The position numbers were made by a program, and so were the translations under genes. A stretch of DNA of 64,000 bases from Mycolicibacterium sp. MU0053 (GTDB lineage: Bacteria; Actinomycetota; Actinomycetes; Mycobacteriales; Mycobacteriaceae). How positions within the stretch are numbered: the stretch's first letter is position 1; each line of letters begins with the position of its first letter. The notes beneath the pieces were generated by a model. The model saw only the letters and a program-made list of their open reading frames with translations. It ran no database searches and had not been told where the DNA came from. The DNA lies in the NCBI RefSeq assembly GCF_963378095.1, contig NZ_OY726397.1:1178001-1242000 (forward strand), in the 5' to 3' direction. This document shows positions 45,481-56,437 of this stretch, piece after piece.

Positions 45481-46763
45481 GGCGCCGGATCCAGTTCGAC
45501 TTCGTCGTCGCGCGCCCGCCAGTCGTGCGGCAGCAGATGGTCGAGCACGTCGTCGACGGTCACCGCACCCAGCAGGTGGCCGGCCTCGTCGAGGACGGGA
45601 CCGCACACCAGGTTGTAGGCGGCGAAGTAGCGGGTCAGCGCCGACAGTGGCATCTCGGGCGTCAGGCTGGGCAGATCGTCATCCAGGATGCCGCTGACCA
45701 GCGCCGCCGGCGGCTCCCGAAGCAGCCGCTGCAGATGCACGCCGCCGAGGTAGTGCCCGGTCGGGGTGGCCGTCGGCGGACGCACCACCAACACCAGCGA
45801 GGACAGCGCGGGCGTCAGGTCCGGGTCGCGCACCCGCGCCAGCGCCTCGGCCACCGTGGTGTCGGTCCCGACGACCACCGGCTCGGAGGTCATCAGACCG
45901 CCCGCGGTGTCGGGGGAGTGCTGCAGCAGCCGCCGCACCGGATCCGAGTCCTCGGGATCCATCCGCGCCAGCAGCAGTTCGGCCTCGGTCGGATTGAGTT
46001 CGCCGAGCACGTCGGCCGCGTCGTCGGGATCCATGGCCTCCAGCACGTCGACCGCGCGCTTGGTGCCCAGCGTCTGCAACACCTCGACCTGCTCGTCCTG
46101 GGAGAGTTCCTGCAGGATGTCGGCCAACCGTTCGTCGTCGAGGGCGTTGAGTACCTCGGTGCGCCGCTTGGGGGGCAGTTCCCGCATGGCGTCGGCGACC
46201 TTGATCGGGCGCTGGCCCTCGAATTGGTGCAACAACTGCGCGACGCCCTGGCCGGGCATCGACAACGCCGACGGGGTCAGACCGGAGACGTTCTGCCAGT
46301 CCACCACGTAGACGTTGCTGCGCCGGCCGAGGCGCCGGTGGTTGCGCACCGCGACCCGGGTCACCACCCAGTCCCGGGACCGGGTCTGCTCGATGCCGAG
46401 GTCGACGACGTTCAAGTCGGTGCCCGCGAGCTCTTCGAGCTCGGGGTCGTTGACCCGCACCCGGGTGTCGAGCACCTGTCCCAGCACCAGGGCCTCGCCG
46501 GGACGCTGGGCGAACCGGCGCAGCGACACGTTGCCGGTGGTCAATGTCACCGCATGCGGTTCGATCGCGGTCACCCGCAGAATCGGCACGAAAATCCTTT
46601 GGCGCGTGAGCAATTCGACCACCAGGCCGATGACCCGCGGTTGCTGACGCACAATGCTGATACTCACCACGACATCGCGAACCCGCCCCAGCGATTCGCC
46701 GTCGGGTCCCAGTACCACCAGACCGGCGAGCCGTGCTGCGTAGACCCTGTTCACCGCCGCCAT
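45477..46763 (-). CDS. PRC-barrel, MgtE-N and CBS domain protein without a channel (Rv1232c-like)
   Basis: A 428-residue soluble protein. Residues 1-75 look like a PRC barrel (LGPDGESLGRVRDVVVSI). About 165-275 form the MgtE N-terminal superhelix (KRRTEVLNALDDERLADILQ, MDPDDAADVLGELNP). About 285-415 form a CBS pair (GGLMTSEPVVVGTDTTVAEA, GAVTVDDVLDHLLP). The MgtE transmembrane pore is missing, so it is probably a Mg2+ or nucleotide sensor acting on the partner DUF1003 membrane protein (inference). An IS607-type element lies directly upstream of its start and may have changed its promoter. Confidence 0.9.
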   Translation of the reverse strand: MAAVNRVYAARLAGLVVLGPDGESLGRVRDVVVSISIVRQQPRVIGLVVELLTRQRIFVPILRVTAIEPHAVTLTTGNVSLRRFAQRPGEALVLGQVLDTRVRVNDPELEELAGTDLNVVDLGIEQTRSRDWVVTRVAVRNHRRLGRRSNVYVVDWQNVSGLTPSALSMPGQGVAQLLHQFEGQRPIKVADAMRELPPKRRTEVLNALDDERLADILQELSQDEQVEVLQTLGTKRAVDVLEAMDPDDAADVLGELNPTEAELLLARMDPEDSDPVRRLLQHSPDTAGGLMTSEPVVVGTDTTVAEALARVRDPDLTPALSSLVLVVRPPTATPTGHYLGGVHLQRLLREPPAALVSGILDDDLPSLTPEMPLSALTRYFAAYNLVCGPVLDEAGHLLGAVTVDDVLDHLLPHDWRARDDEVELDPAP

Positions 46764-46827
46764 AGTTCAAAGGGTCGCACACCCATTGCGAGCTGAGTTG
46801 TCGGTGGTGTGCTGTAGGAACAGAAAT

Positions 46828-47074
46828 ATGAATCTGGTGGCGTGGGCTGAGCGCAACGGCGTTGCGCTCGTACCGGACTTCGAGTGGGCACGGCGGTGTT
46901 GCGCGGATGACTGCGTGGGCGAAGGTCCAGCAGATCCCGGTCGACAAGTTCGAGATCGACGTCGGGTCTGCGTTGAGCTGGCACCGTCGGACGTTTGTTG
47001 CCCTGCTGCGTGTGCGGTCGGTGCACCGGAACTTGGGCGAGTATCTGGACCGGCTCGGCTCGGAATCTGTGTAG
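46828..47074 (+). pseudogene. IS607-family serine recombinase tnpA, degraded
   Basis: The frame from ATG 46828 reads MNLVAWAERNGVA, the typical IS607 TnpA start of the MerR-like DNA-binding region, then leaves homology. In another frame, from about 46910, TAWAKVQQIPVDKFEIDVGS followed by HRRTFVALLRVRSV matches the serine recombinase catalytic domain after its active-site entry, and it ends at 47074. A large internal deletion and a frame change therefore separate the pieces. The conserved EHRDR-type segment is altered. It cannot transpose by itself. Confidence 0.75.
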
Positions 47075-47154
47075 GCCGCACTGGCCGCACCGGGCCAAGG
47101 CTGGTTGTGGTGGGTGCTGTCCGTCGCAGCGACCGATGATCGAGGTGTGGCGTG

Positions 47155-48534
47155 ATGGCGAAGTTGGAGGTCCCTGACGGACGGTGTGTGCAGGCGTTTC
47201 GGTTCACGCTGGACCCGACCGAGGATCAAGCGAGTTCGTTGGCAAGGCATTTCGGCGCGCGGCGCAAGGCGTACAACTGGGCCGTGGCCATCCTGAAAGC
47301 CGATATCGAAGCGTGGCACGCAGCCGGGACGCAGGCGGCGAAGCCGTCCCTTCGGGTGTTGCGGAAACGCTGGAACACGGTCAAAGACGAGGTGTGTGTC
47401 AACGCTGAGACTGGTGCGGTGTGGTGGCAGGAATGTTCGAAGGAGGCCTACGCCGACGGCATCGCTGGAGCGGTGCACGCCTATTGGAACTGGCAGACTT
47501 CCCGTGCAGGCAAGCGTGCCGGGAAAAGGGTCGGCTTTCCGCGGTTCAAACGGAAAGGCCGCGACATTGACCGGGTGTCCTTCACTACCGGCGCCATGCG
47601 GGTCGAGCCCGACCGTCGTCACCTCACGCTTCCGGTGGTCGGCACTGTCCGCACGCACGAGAACACCCGTCGTGTCGAGCGGCTCATCCGTGCCGGGCGG
47701 GCGCGGGTGTTGGCGATCTCGGTTCGCCGCAACGGCACTCGCCTGGATGCGAGTGTGCGGGTTGTGGTCAAACGGCCCCAGCAAGCCGGTGTGGTGCGAC
47801 CTGATTCGCGGGTCGGTGTCGATGTCGGCGTGCGGCGGTTAGCCACCGTGGCCACCGCTGACGGCACCGTGATTGAGCGGGTCGAGAACCCGCGCCCGTT
47901 GGACAACGCGCTGCGTGAGTTGCGCCATGTTTCGCGTGCCCGGTCGCGCTGTGTGAAAGGTTCCCGACGTTACCGGGAACGCAGCACTGCACTGTCCCGG
48001 CTGCACCGCCGGGTCAACGACGTCCGCGCTTATCACCTGCACGTCCTCACAACACGGTTGGCTAAAACCCACGGCCGGATCGTTGTTGAAAGATTGGACA
48101 CCGCGGGGATGTTGCGGCAAAAGGGCTTACCGGGGGCTCGCGCCAGGCGGCGTGGACTCTCGGACGCTGCCCTGGCCACACTGCTCCGCCACCTGTCCTA
48201 TAAGACGGGTTGGTACGGGTCGCAGCTGGTCATTGCTGACCGCTGGTTCCCGTCGTCGAAAACCTGCCATGCCTGCGGGCATGTGCAGGACATCGGATGG
48301 ACCGAACAGTGGCAATGTGACGGCTGTTCGGCAGCGCCACATCAGCGCGATGACAACGCATCTATCAACCTCGCACGCTACGAGGAAACTCTAGCGTCGT
48401 CGGCCCAGTTGGGGCCGCCGTCAAGCGTGGAGCCGACCGTAAGACCCGGACTGGCCGGGCTGGAGGCCGTGAAGCGCGAAAGGGAACCGGCCACTCGGCC
48501 GGGGAACAACCCCGAGATGGGGTGCGAGTCGTGA
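47155..48534 (+). CDS. TnpB RNA-guided nuclease (IS607-associated)
   Basis: A 459-residue TnpB. The N-terminal region is CVQAFRFTLDPTEDQASSLA; the RuvC-like active site has Asp in RVGVDVGVRRLATV, Glu in GRIVVERLDTAGM and Asp in HQRDDNASINLARY, and a zinc ribbon uses CHACG and CDGC. All catalytic residues are present, so it may be an active RNA-guided nuclease even though tnpA is dead. ATG 47155 is used; a GTG directly before it (47152) is possible. The 3' end of the gene carries the structured sequence expected of its guide RNA. Confidence 0.9.
   Translation: MAKLEVPDGRCVQAFRFTLDPTEDQASSLARHFGARRKAYNWAVAILKADIEAWHAAGTQAAKPSLRVLRKRWNTVKDEVCVNAETGAVWWQECSKEAYADGIAGAVHAYWNWQTSRAGKRAGKRVGFPRFKRKGRDIDRVSFTTGAMRVEPDRRHLTLPVVGTVRTHENTRRVERLIRAGRARVLAISVRRNGTRLDASVRVVVKRPQQAGVVRPDSRVGVDVGVRRLATVATADGTVIERVENPRPLDNALRELRHVSRARSRCVKGSRRYRERSTALSRLHRRVNDVRAYHLHVLTTRLAKTHGRIVVERLDTAGMLRQKGLPGARARRRGLSDAALATLLRHLSYKTGWYGSQLVIADRWFPSSKTCHACGHVQDIGWTEQWQCDGCSAAPHQRDDNASINLARYEETLASSAQLGPPSSVEPTVRPGLAGLEAVKREREPATRPGNNPEMGCES
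48395..48534 (+). ncRNA. Putative omegaRNA/reRNA scaffold overlapping tnpB 3' end
   Basis: In TnpB systems the guide RNA scaffold comes from the transposon right end, overlapping or following the tnpB 3' end, and the guide is the adjacent flank. Here the last ~140 bp of tnpB is rich in stem-loops: CCGGCC-ACTC-GGCCGG (48487-48502) and GGGG-AACAA-CCCC (48501-48513, mutually exclusive at the join). The C-terminal protein segment it encodes is low in recognisable domain content. The boundaries are approximate and the guide would start near 48531-48536. Confidence 0.45.
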
Positions 48535-48575
48535 CCACTAGAGTTTCACGTACTCGCAACGGTAGGAGTGGAACC

Positions 48576-49559
48576 GTGAACAGTGCGCATCGATCCGGCC
48601 TAGAAGACGAACTCGTCCATCCCAGGAGGACCTGCCTGTCCGTGCCGGGCAGCAGCCGCAAGATGATCGACAAGGCCAAGGGCCTGCCCGCCGACCAGGT
48701 GTTCCTCGACCTCGAGGACGCCGTGGCACCCGACGCCAAGGCCCAGGCGCGCACCGAGGTTGCCGCCGCGCTGGCCGAACCGGGCTGGGGGCGGCAACAG
48801 CGCGGCGTCCGGGTCAACGACTGGACGACCCCGTGGACCCACGCCGACACCATCGAGGTCGTCGCCGCGGCCGGTGCGCACCTCGATGTCGTGGTGTTGC
48901 CCAAGGTGACCGACGTCTCCCACATCACCGCGCTGGACCTGCTGCTGACCCAGCTCGAGCACACCCACGGTCTGGACGTCGGTCGGATCGGGATCGACGC
49001 CCAGATCGAGGACGCCCGGGGGCTGACCAACATCGACGCGATCGCGGCGCATCCCCGGGTGCAGGCGCTGGTGCTCGGTCCCGCCGACCTGATGGCGAGC
49101 CTGAACATGCGCACGCTGGTGGTGGGGGAACAGCCCGAGGGATACACCGAGGGCGACGCGTACCACCACGTTCTGATGACGATCCTGGTGGCGGCCCGGA
49201 CGCACGGCATCGCCGCCGTCGACGGCCCGTTCCTCAAGATCCGGGACGTGGACGCATTCCGCCGGGTGGCCGGCCGGGCCGCGGCGTTGGGCTACGACGG
49301 CAAGTGGGTGCTGCACCCGGATCAAATCGCCGCGGGCAACGAGATCTTCAGCCCCCGGCAGGCCGACTACGACCACGCCGAGTTGATCCTCGAGGCCTAC
49401 GAATGGCACACCTCGCTGGCCGGCGGGGCGCGCGGCGCGGTGATGCTGGGCGAGGAGATGATCGACGAGGCCAGCCGCAAGATGGCGTTGGTGATCGCCG
49501 GCAAGGGGCGCGCGGCCGGTATGAAACGTCAGGGGGCGCCGTTCACCCCGCCGAACTAG
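48576..49559 (+). CDS. CitE/Mcl-type HpcH/HpaI lyase (malyl-CoA or citramalyl-CoA lyase-like)
   Basis: A 327-residue TIM-barrel lyase. Diagnostic segments are TCLSVPGSSRKMIDKAKGLP with the CoA/oxaloacetate-binding arginine, VFLDLEDAVAPDAKAQ, metal ligands in GIDAQIEDARGL and VLGPADLMASL, and DGKWVLHPDQIA. Members cleave beta-hydroxyacyl-CoA esters such as malyl-, citramalyl- or citryl-CoA; the exact substrate is not decidable. The GTG at 48576 follows GTAGGAGTG. It is the first gene after the IS607 element, so its native promoter may have been displaced. Confidence 0.88.
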   Translation: MNSAHRSGLEDELVHPRRTCLSVPGSSRKMIDKAKGLPADQVFLDLEDAVAPDAKAQARTEVAAALAEPGWGRQQRGVRVNDWTTPWTHADTIEVVAAAGAHLDVVVLPKVTDVSHITALDLLLTQLEHTHGLDVGRIGIDAQIEDARGLTNIDAIAAHPRVQALVLGPADLMASLNMRTLVVGEQPEGYTEGDAYHHVLMTILVAARTHGIAAVDGPFLKIRDVDAFRRVAGRAAALGYDGKWVLHPDQIAAGNEIFSPRQADYDHAELILEAYEWHTSLAGGARGAVMLGEEMIDEASRKMALVIAGKGRAAGMKRQGAPFTPPN

Positions 49560-49574
49560 TCGGGCGGGACGCGG

Positions 49575-50114
49575 CTACAGCGTCCAGTTGTCGTTCGACA
49601 TTCCGATCGCACCGAGCACCGTGAACAGCAGGATCAGCAACGCCAGGGTCACCGCGCCGATGACGATCCCGGCGATGGCCATCCCGCGGCCCTCCTGATT
49701 GGTCCGCTTGATCTGGTTGAGCGCGACGGTGCCGAGCACGATGCCCACGACCGGCAGGAATCCGCCGATGCAACAGATCAGGCTGAGCAGCGCGCCCACG
49801 ATCGAGGTGATCAGCGACGCGGTCGCCAGGCTGTTGGTGCCGGCCGGGATCGACGTCGCGTAGGGGTCATACGGCCCGGGTGGGCCACCGAAGCCCCCGG
49901 GATAGCCGCCGTACCCGGGCGGGGGCGGATAACCACCGAGCGGCGGCGGGGGATAGGCCCCGTATCCGGGCGGTGGTGGGTAGTCCGCCGGGGGCGGCGG
50001 GTAGGCCGGCGGGTCCGGGTATCCCGCCGGGTAGTCCCACGCTGCGTTGGGATCCGCCGGATTCTGGTGCTCGCCCGAGTTGGCGTCGCCGGGGTTCGGG
50101 TTCGGTGTTGTCAT
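49575..50114 (-). CDS. DUF4190 membrane protein with proline-rich arm (Rv1233c-like)
   Basis: A 179-residue protein: residues 1-95 are a disordered Pro/Gly/Tyr arm with repeated YPPPP units, then two membrane helices in the DUF4190 order SLATASLITSIVGALLSLIC ... GIVLGTVALNQIKRTNQEG ... MAIAGIVIGAVTLALLILLF. The function is unknown. A second, shorter DUF4190 protein is encoded directly upstream on the same strand (4-bp gap), so the pair probably arose by duplication and is co-transcribed. Confidence 0.88.
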   Translation of the reverse strand: MTTPNPNPGDANSGEHQNPADPNAAWDYPAGYPDPPAYPPPPADYPPPPGYGAYPPPPLGGYPPPPGYGGYPGGFGGPPGPYDPYATSIPAGTNSLATASLITSIVGALLSLICCIGGFLPVVGIVLGTVALNQIKRTNQEGRGMAIAGIVIGAVTLALLILLFTVLGAIGMSNDNWTL

Positions 50115-50118
50115 GTCC

Positions 50119-50517
50119 TCATCGCATCGCGTAGATGGTCCAGATCAATCCGATGATCAGGGTGGCGACCCCGACGACGATGCCGGCCACGGCCAGTCCG
50201 TAACCGTTCTGCGGGGCCTGCTTGATCTGGTTGAGCGCCACGGTACCGAGCACGATGCCGGCAATCGAAAAGACGCCACCGAAATACGGTGCGAAACCGA
50301 CGATCGAGGCCACCAGCGCCGCGACCGCCATCGGGTTGGTGCCCGCGGCGGTCGGGGGCCCGTATTCGTACCCCGAATAGGCGGGATTATCGGCGCCCGG
50401 CGGGACCTGGTGCGGATAGCCCGGGACGGGGTGGGCGCCGTGGGGCGGCGGGGGGTGGGCGGCCCACTCCTCGGGCAGGTGCGGATCCGGGCGAGCATCG
50501 CCGTCCGCGGCTGTCAT
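50119..50517 (-). CDS. DUF4190 membrane protein, shorter paralogue
   Basis: A 132-residue protein. It has a short proline-rich arm (PHLPEEWAAHPPPPHGAHPV) then the DUF4190 helices NPMAVAALVASIVGFAPYFG and GIVLGTVALNQIKQAPQNGY. The middle segment is nearly identical to that of the gene at 49575. The ATG at 50517 is chosen because the upstream frame is not homologous. It diverges from the YflT-like gene at 50653. Confidence 0.82.
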   Translation of the reverse strand: MTAADGDARPDPHLPEEWAAHPPPPHGAHPVPGYPHQVPPGADNPAYSGYEYGPPTAAGTNPMAVAALVASIVGFAPYFGGVFSIAGIVLGTVALNQIKQAPQNGYGLAVAGIVVGVATLIIGLIWTIYAMR

Positions 50518-50652
50518 GCTGATAAACCTAGCGTATCCGCAGGTCGAGCGGTGGAACCTCAGGCATCCGGCACCATTGCCCGCGCCGGTTCGTTGCACCG
50601 GCAACCCGCGAAGCGCTGAAACAATCGGCACCGAAGAGGAGAATGAGCACCG

Positions 50653-51180
50653 ATGACCAGTCCATTTCAGCCCGGTCCGGCGGCTGGGCCGGGTTCAGCC
50701 CAGCCCGGTGCGAGCCGGCGCGGACCGATCAACCTGCCCACGCCACCCAAGGGGTGGCCCATCGGGTCCTATCCGACCTACGCCGAGGCGCAGCGCGCCG
50801 TCGACTATCTGTCCGATCAGGAGTTCCCGGTTCAGCAGGTCACGATCGTCGGTGTCGACCTGATGCAGGTCGAGCGCGTCACGGGTCGGCTGTCCTGGCC
50901 CAAGGTGCTCGGCGGCGGCATCCTCACCGGCGCCTGGCTGGGCTTCTTCATCGGCCTGGTGCTGGGTTTCTTCAGCCCCAACCCGTGGGCCGCGCTGCTG
51001 ACGGGTCTGATCGCGGGCGTCTTCTTCGGTCTCATCACCTCGGCCATTCCGTACGCGATGGCGCGCGGCACGCGCGATTTCAGCTCCACGATGCAGCTGG
51101 TCGCCGGCCGCTACGACGTGCTGTGTGACCCGCAGAATGCCGAACGCGGCCGCGACCTGCTGGCGCGGCTGAAGATCTGA
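50653..51180 (+). CDS. General-stress YflT/DUF1269-like two-helix membrane protein (Rv1234-like)
   Basis: A 175-residue protein. After a proline-rich start, SYPTYAEAQRAVDYLSDQEF and VQQVTIVGVDLMQVERVTGR match the general stress protein 17M (YflT) fold. Two membrane helices follow (ILTGAWLGFFIGLVLGFFS and WAALLTGLIAGVFFGLITSA), then a soluble end, DVLCDPQNAERGRDLLARL. It is found upstream of lpqY in mycobacteria. The ATG has GAAGAGGAGAA about 12 bp upstream. A G/C-rich stem-loop follows its stop. Confidence 0.88.
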   Translation: MTSPFQPGPAAGPGSAQPGASRRGPINLPTPPKGWPIGSYPTYAEAQRAVDYLSDQEFPVQQVTIVGVDLMQVERVTGRLSWPKVLGGGILTGAWLGFFIGLVLGFFSPNPWAALLTGLIAGVFFGLITSAIPYAMARGTRDFSSTMQLVAGRYDVLCDPQNAERGRDLLARLKI

Positions 51181-51183
51181 GCC

Positions 51184-51204
51184 GGCGGGGCCGCTCCGCC
51201 CGCC
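51184..51204 (+). terminator. Stem-loop after the YflT-like gene
   Basis: GGCGG (51184-51188) can pair with CCGCC (51196-51200), with extra G/C pairing, starting 4 bp after the stop codon. There is no T-run, as is usual in mycobacteria. It separates the gene from the lpqY-sugABC operon, which starts 129 bp further on. Confidence 0.4.
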
Positions 51205-51299
51205 AAAGCCGCTTCGATAGCCTGCTCGAAATGCGACGCGCGTGCCACAAGTGTTGCGTGTCACGTGGGCGTGGCTCTACGGTTCACGCGCGGGAGTAA

Positions 51300-53680
<2,381 letters not shown>

Positions 53681-54526
53681 ATGTCGACGCGCTTGAGTGG
53701 GGGCCGGGCCGCCGGCTGGACCGTCGTCAACGTCGTCGTGGTGATCTACGCACTGCTGCCGGTGCTGTGGATCCTGTCGCTGTCGCTCAAGCCCACGTCG
53801 ATGGTCAAGGACGGCAACCTGATTCCGTCGCAGATCACCTTCGACAATTACCGCGCGATCTTCACCGGCGGCGCGACCAACATCTTCAACTCGGCACTGA
53901 TCAACTCGATCGGCATCGGTCTGATCACCACCGTGATCGCCGTCGTCATCGGCGGCATGGCCGCCTACGCGATCGCCAGGCTGGACTTCCCCGGCAAGAA
54001 GCTGTTGGTCGGCATGGCATTGCTCATCGCGATGTTCCCGCAGATCTCGCTCGTGACACCGATTTTCAACATGTGGCGCAACATCGGACTGTTCGACACC
54101 TGGGCCGGTCTGGTGATCCCGTACATCACGTTCGCGTTGCCGCTGGCCATCTACACCCTGTCGGCGTTCTTCCGGGAAATCCCGTGGGATCTGGAGAAGG
54201 CTGCCCGGATGGACGGGGCCACCCCGGCGCAGGCGTTCCGGATGGTGATCGCGCCGTTGGCGGCCCCGGGGATCGTGACCGCGGCCATCCTGGTGTTCAT
54301 CTTCGCGTGGAACGACCTGCTGCTGGCGTTGTCGCTGACCGCGACCAAGGCGGCCATCACGGCCCCGGTGGCCATCGCAAACTTCACCGGCAGTTCGCAA
54401 TTCGAGGAACCGACGGGTTCGATTGCGGCCGGCGCGATGGTGATCACCATTCCGATCATTGTGTTTGTCTTGATCTTCCAACGGCGCATCGTCGCCGGCT
54501 TGACCTCTGGCGCGGTGAAAGGTTAG
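53681..54526 (+). CDS. sugB: Trehalose ABC importer permease SugB
   Basis: A 281-residue MalG-type permease with six helices starting [20 protein letters not shown]. The EAA loop [20 protein letters not shown] couples to the ATPase. Its ATG is immediately adjacent to the sugA stop with no spacer, and sugC follows after 2 bp. It forms the translocation pore together with SugA. It is the Rv1237 equivalent. Confidence 0.94.
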   Translation: MSTRLSGGRAAGWTVVNVVVVIYALLPVLWILSLSLKPTSMVKDGNLIPSQITFDNYRAIFTGGATNIFNSALINSIGIGLITTVIAVVIGGMAAYAIARLDFPGKKLLVGMALLIAMFPQISLVTPIFNMWRNIGLFDTWAGLVIPYITFALPLAIYTLSAFFREIPWDLEKAARMDGATPAQAFRMVIAPLAAPGIVTAAILVFIFAWNDLLLALSLTATKAAITAPVAIANFTGSSQFEEPTGSIAAGAMVITIPIIVFVLIFQRRIVAGLTSGAVKG

Positions 54527-54528
54527 CG

Positions 54529-55716
54529 ATGGCCGAGATCGTTCTCTCGCATGTGACCAAGAGTTACCCCGACGGCAAGGGCGTCCGGGACGCCGTCAAG
54601 GATCTGTCGCTGACGATCGCCGACGGCGAGTTCATCATTCTGGTCGGGCCCTCCGGTTGCGGTAAGTCGACCACGCTGAACATGATCGCGGGCCTCGAGG
54701 ACATCACCTCCGGTGAGCTGACCATCGGCGGTGAACGGGTCAACGAGAAGGCCGCCAAGGACCGCGATATCGCGATGGTGTTCCAGTCCTACGCGCTGTA
54801 TCCGCACATGACGGTGCGGCAGAACATCGCCTTCCCGCTGACCTTGGCCAAGCTGCCCAAGGCCGACATCGCCAAGAAGGTGCAGGACACCGCGAAGGTG
54901 CTCGACCTCACCGAGTTGCTGGACCGCAAACCGTCACAGCTCTCCGGTGGTCAGCGGCAGCGGGTGGCGATGGGGCGCGCAATTGTGCGCGATCCCAAGG
55001 CATTCCTGATGGACGAGCCGTTGTCGAACCTCGACGCCAAGCTGCGGGTGCAGATGCGCGGTGAGATCGCCCGCCTGCAGCAGCGGCTGGGCACCACGAC
55101 GGTTTACGTCACCCACGACCAGACCGAGGCCATGACACTCGGCGACCGGGTGGTGGTGATGCGCGCCGGCGTGGCCCAGCAGATCGGTCCGCCCGACGAG
55201 TTGTATGCGCGGCCGGCGAACCTGTTCGTGGCCGGCTTCATCGGGTCACCGTCGATGAACTTCCTGCCCGCAACGTTGACGCCGGTGGGTGTGGAGCTGC
55301 CGTTCGGGGAGGTGACCCTGACCCAGGAGGTGCTCGACAACATTGCGGCGCACCCGAAACCGAAGAACATCATCGTCGGCGTGCGGCCCGAGCATTTCGA
55401 GGACGCCACCCTGCTCGACGGCTACCAGCGGATCCGCGCGTTGACCTTCGAGGTCAAGGCGGACCTGGTGGAGTCCCTGGGCGCCGACAAATACGTGTAC
55501 TTCGCCACCGGCGGCGAGGGAGCGCATTCCGAGCAGTTGGCCGAGTTGGCCGCCGACTCCGGTGCGGGCGCAAACGAATTCGTCGCGCGGGTGTCCACCG
55601 ATTCCCCGGTGACCGCCGGGCAAACCGTGCAGCTGTCGTTCGACTCCTCGCGAGTGCTGGTCTTCGACGCCGATTCCGGTGTCAACCTGACCTTGCGCCC
55701 GGCCGGAGACGGGTGA
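54529..55716 (+). CDS. sugC: Trehalose ABC importer ATPase SugC
   Basis: A 395-residue MalK/UgpC-type ATPase. Walker A is [20 protein letters not shown], the signature [14 protein letters not shown], Walker [16 protein letters not shown] and the switch [11 protein letters not shown]. After residue ~240 come the OB-fold regulatory domains. The full length indicates a working importer. The ATG at 54529 begins [15 protein letters not shown], the usual start. The downstream SUFU-domain gene overlaps the stop (GTGA), which adds an unexpected partner to this operon. It is the Rv1238 equivalent. Confidence 0.95.
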   Translation: MAEIVLSHVTKSYPDGKGVRDAVKDLSLTIADGEFIILVGPSGCGKSTTLNMIAGLEDITSGELTIGGERVNEKAAKDRDIAMVFQSYALYPHMTVRQNIAFPLTLAKLPKADIAKKVQDTAKVLDLTELLDRKPSQLSGGQRQRVAMGRAIVRDPKAFLMDEPLSNLDAKLRVQMRGEIARLQQRLGTTTVYVTHDQTEAMTLGDRVVVMRAGVAQQIGPPDELYARPANLFVAGFIGSPSMNFLPATLTPVGVELPFGEVTLTQEVLDNIAAHPKPKNIIVGVRPEHFEDATLLDGYQRIRALTFEVKADLVESLGADKYVYFATGGEGAHSEQLAELAADSGAGANEFVARVSTDSPVTAGQTVQLSFDSSRVLVFDADSGVNLTLRPAGDG

Positions 55717-56306
55717 GCTCAGTTCTGGCCGAGGTGCGCGCCCACGTGCGCGCGCACTTCGCGGCCAGCGGCATGGACACCGAGCCGGGGTCGGCCAGCG
55801 TGACGTTTTTGGGTATCGAGCGCATCGAGGTGCTGCGCTTCGGTCCCGACGCCGACGGTGTGCTGCATTACGTTTCGCTGGGGTGCGCGCGGCATCCGAT
55901 GGGGGATCCGGCTGCGCTGGCCGCCGACCCGGTGCGCGGCCCCCGCGCCGAAGTGATTGTGAGCCTGCGTAATACGGTGCCCACACCGGGGATCGCCCGT
56001 ACCGTGGCGCTGCTGGCCGCGACGCCGGCCGTCGACGGGTTGGTGTTGGTGGAGGATGCGCTGATAGACCTCGGATCGGCGTTGTGGGCGCAGGAGCCCG
56101 GGCACGCGCCGCTGTCGGCCGTGCTGCTGGGTCCCGGACAGATCGCCGACCTGGAACTGTCGCCGCCGATGGACGCGGTGCAATTTTTGGCCGCCACACC
56201 GATCACCGCCAACGAGGCGGCCTGGGTGCGGCTCAAGGGTGTCGACGAACTGCGGGCCACCTGGGCGCAGGACGGCACCGACGTGCTGGATCCGGGCCGC
56301 GTCTAG
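55713..56306 (+). CDS. Suppressor-of-fused-domain protein
   Basis: A 197-residue protein whose body resembles the bacterial SUFU domain: [46 protein letters not shown], and [20 protein letters not shown]. Bacterial SUFU proteins are often toxin-immunity or general protein-binding modules; here no toxin is visible. The GTG overlaps the sugC stop, so it is co-translated with the trehalose importer. It ends 26 bp before dispersed repeat copy D and converges on corA. Confidence 0.72.
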   Translation: MSSVLAEVRAHVRAHFAASGMDTEPGSASVTFLGIERIEVLRFGPDADGVLHYVSLGCARHPMGDPAALAADPVRGPRAEVIVSLRNTVPTPGIARTVALLAATPAVDGLVLVEDALIDLGSALWAQEPGHAPLSAVLLGPGQIADLELSPPMDAVQFLAATPITANEAAWVRLKGVDELRATWAQDGTDVLDPGRV

Positions 56307-56331
56307 CGAGCAGCACCCCCGACCCTCTTTC

Positions 56332-56416
56332 CGCGAGCGGGCGAGTCCCCGGCCGACACGCCGCTGATTTCCCGTGGTTTGCGCACGCTCGCGCCTTCGA
56401 ACGCTCGCGCCTTTAA
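56332..56416 (+). repeat. Dispersed palindromic repeat, copy D, with duplicated right arm
   Basis: The arms CGCGAGCGGGCG (56332-56343) and CGCACGCTCGCG (56382-56393) pair with one mismatch around the GTCCCCGGCCGACACGCCGC core. The right arm is followed by a tandem near-copy: ACGCTCGCGCCTTCGA (56385-56400) then ACGCTCGCGCCTTTAA (56401-56416). It sits between convergent SUFU and corA genes. Confidence 0.8.
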
Positions 56417-56437
56417 CGCGACGCCGTCGTCGCGCTG

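Larger units (their letters stand above)
46775..48535 (+). mobile_element. IS607-type element with defective tnpA and intact tnpB (ends approximate)
   Basis: Between the Rv1232c-like start and the CitE-like gene lies about 1.76 kb not present in the M. tuberculosis order. It holds fragments of an IS607 serine recombinase and a complete TnpB. The left end is placed near GGGTCGCACACCC (46774-46786) and the right end near ATGGGGTGCGAGTC at the end of tnpB; the two resemble each other in inverted orientation, allowing a gap. IS607 elements leave no clear target duplication, so the exact ends cannot be fixed here. Confidence 0.7.

Noticed and set aside
49880..50110. Proline/glycine/tyrosine repeats in the DUF4190 gene as a nucleotide repeat element
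   Set aside because: The periodicity is explained by the disordered protein arm and is common in mycobacterial membrane proteins.
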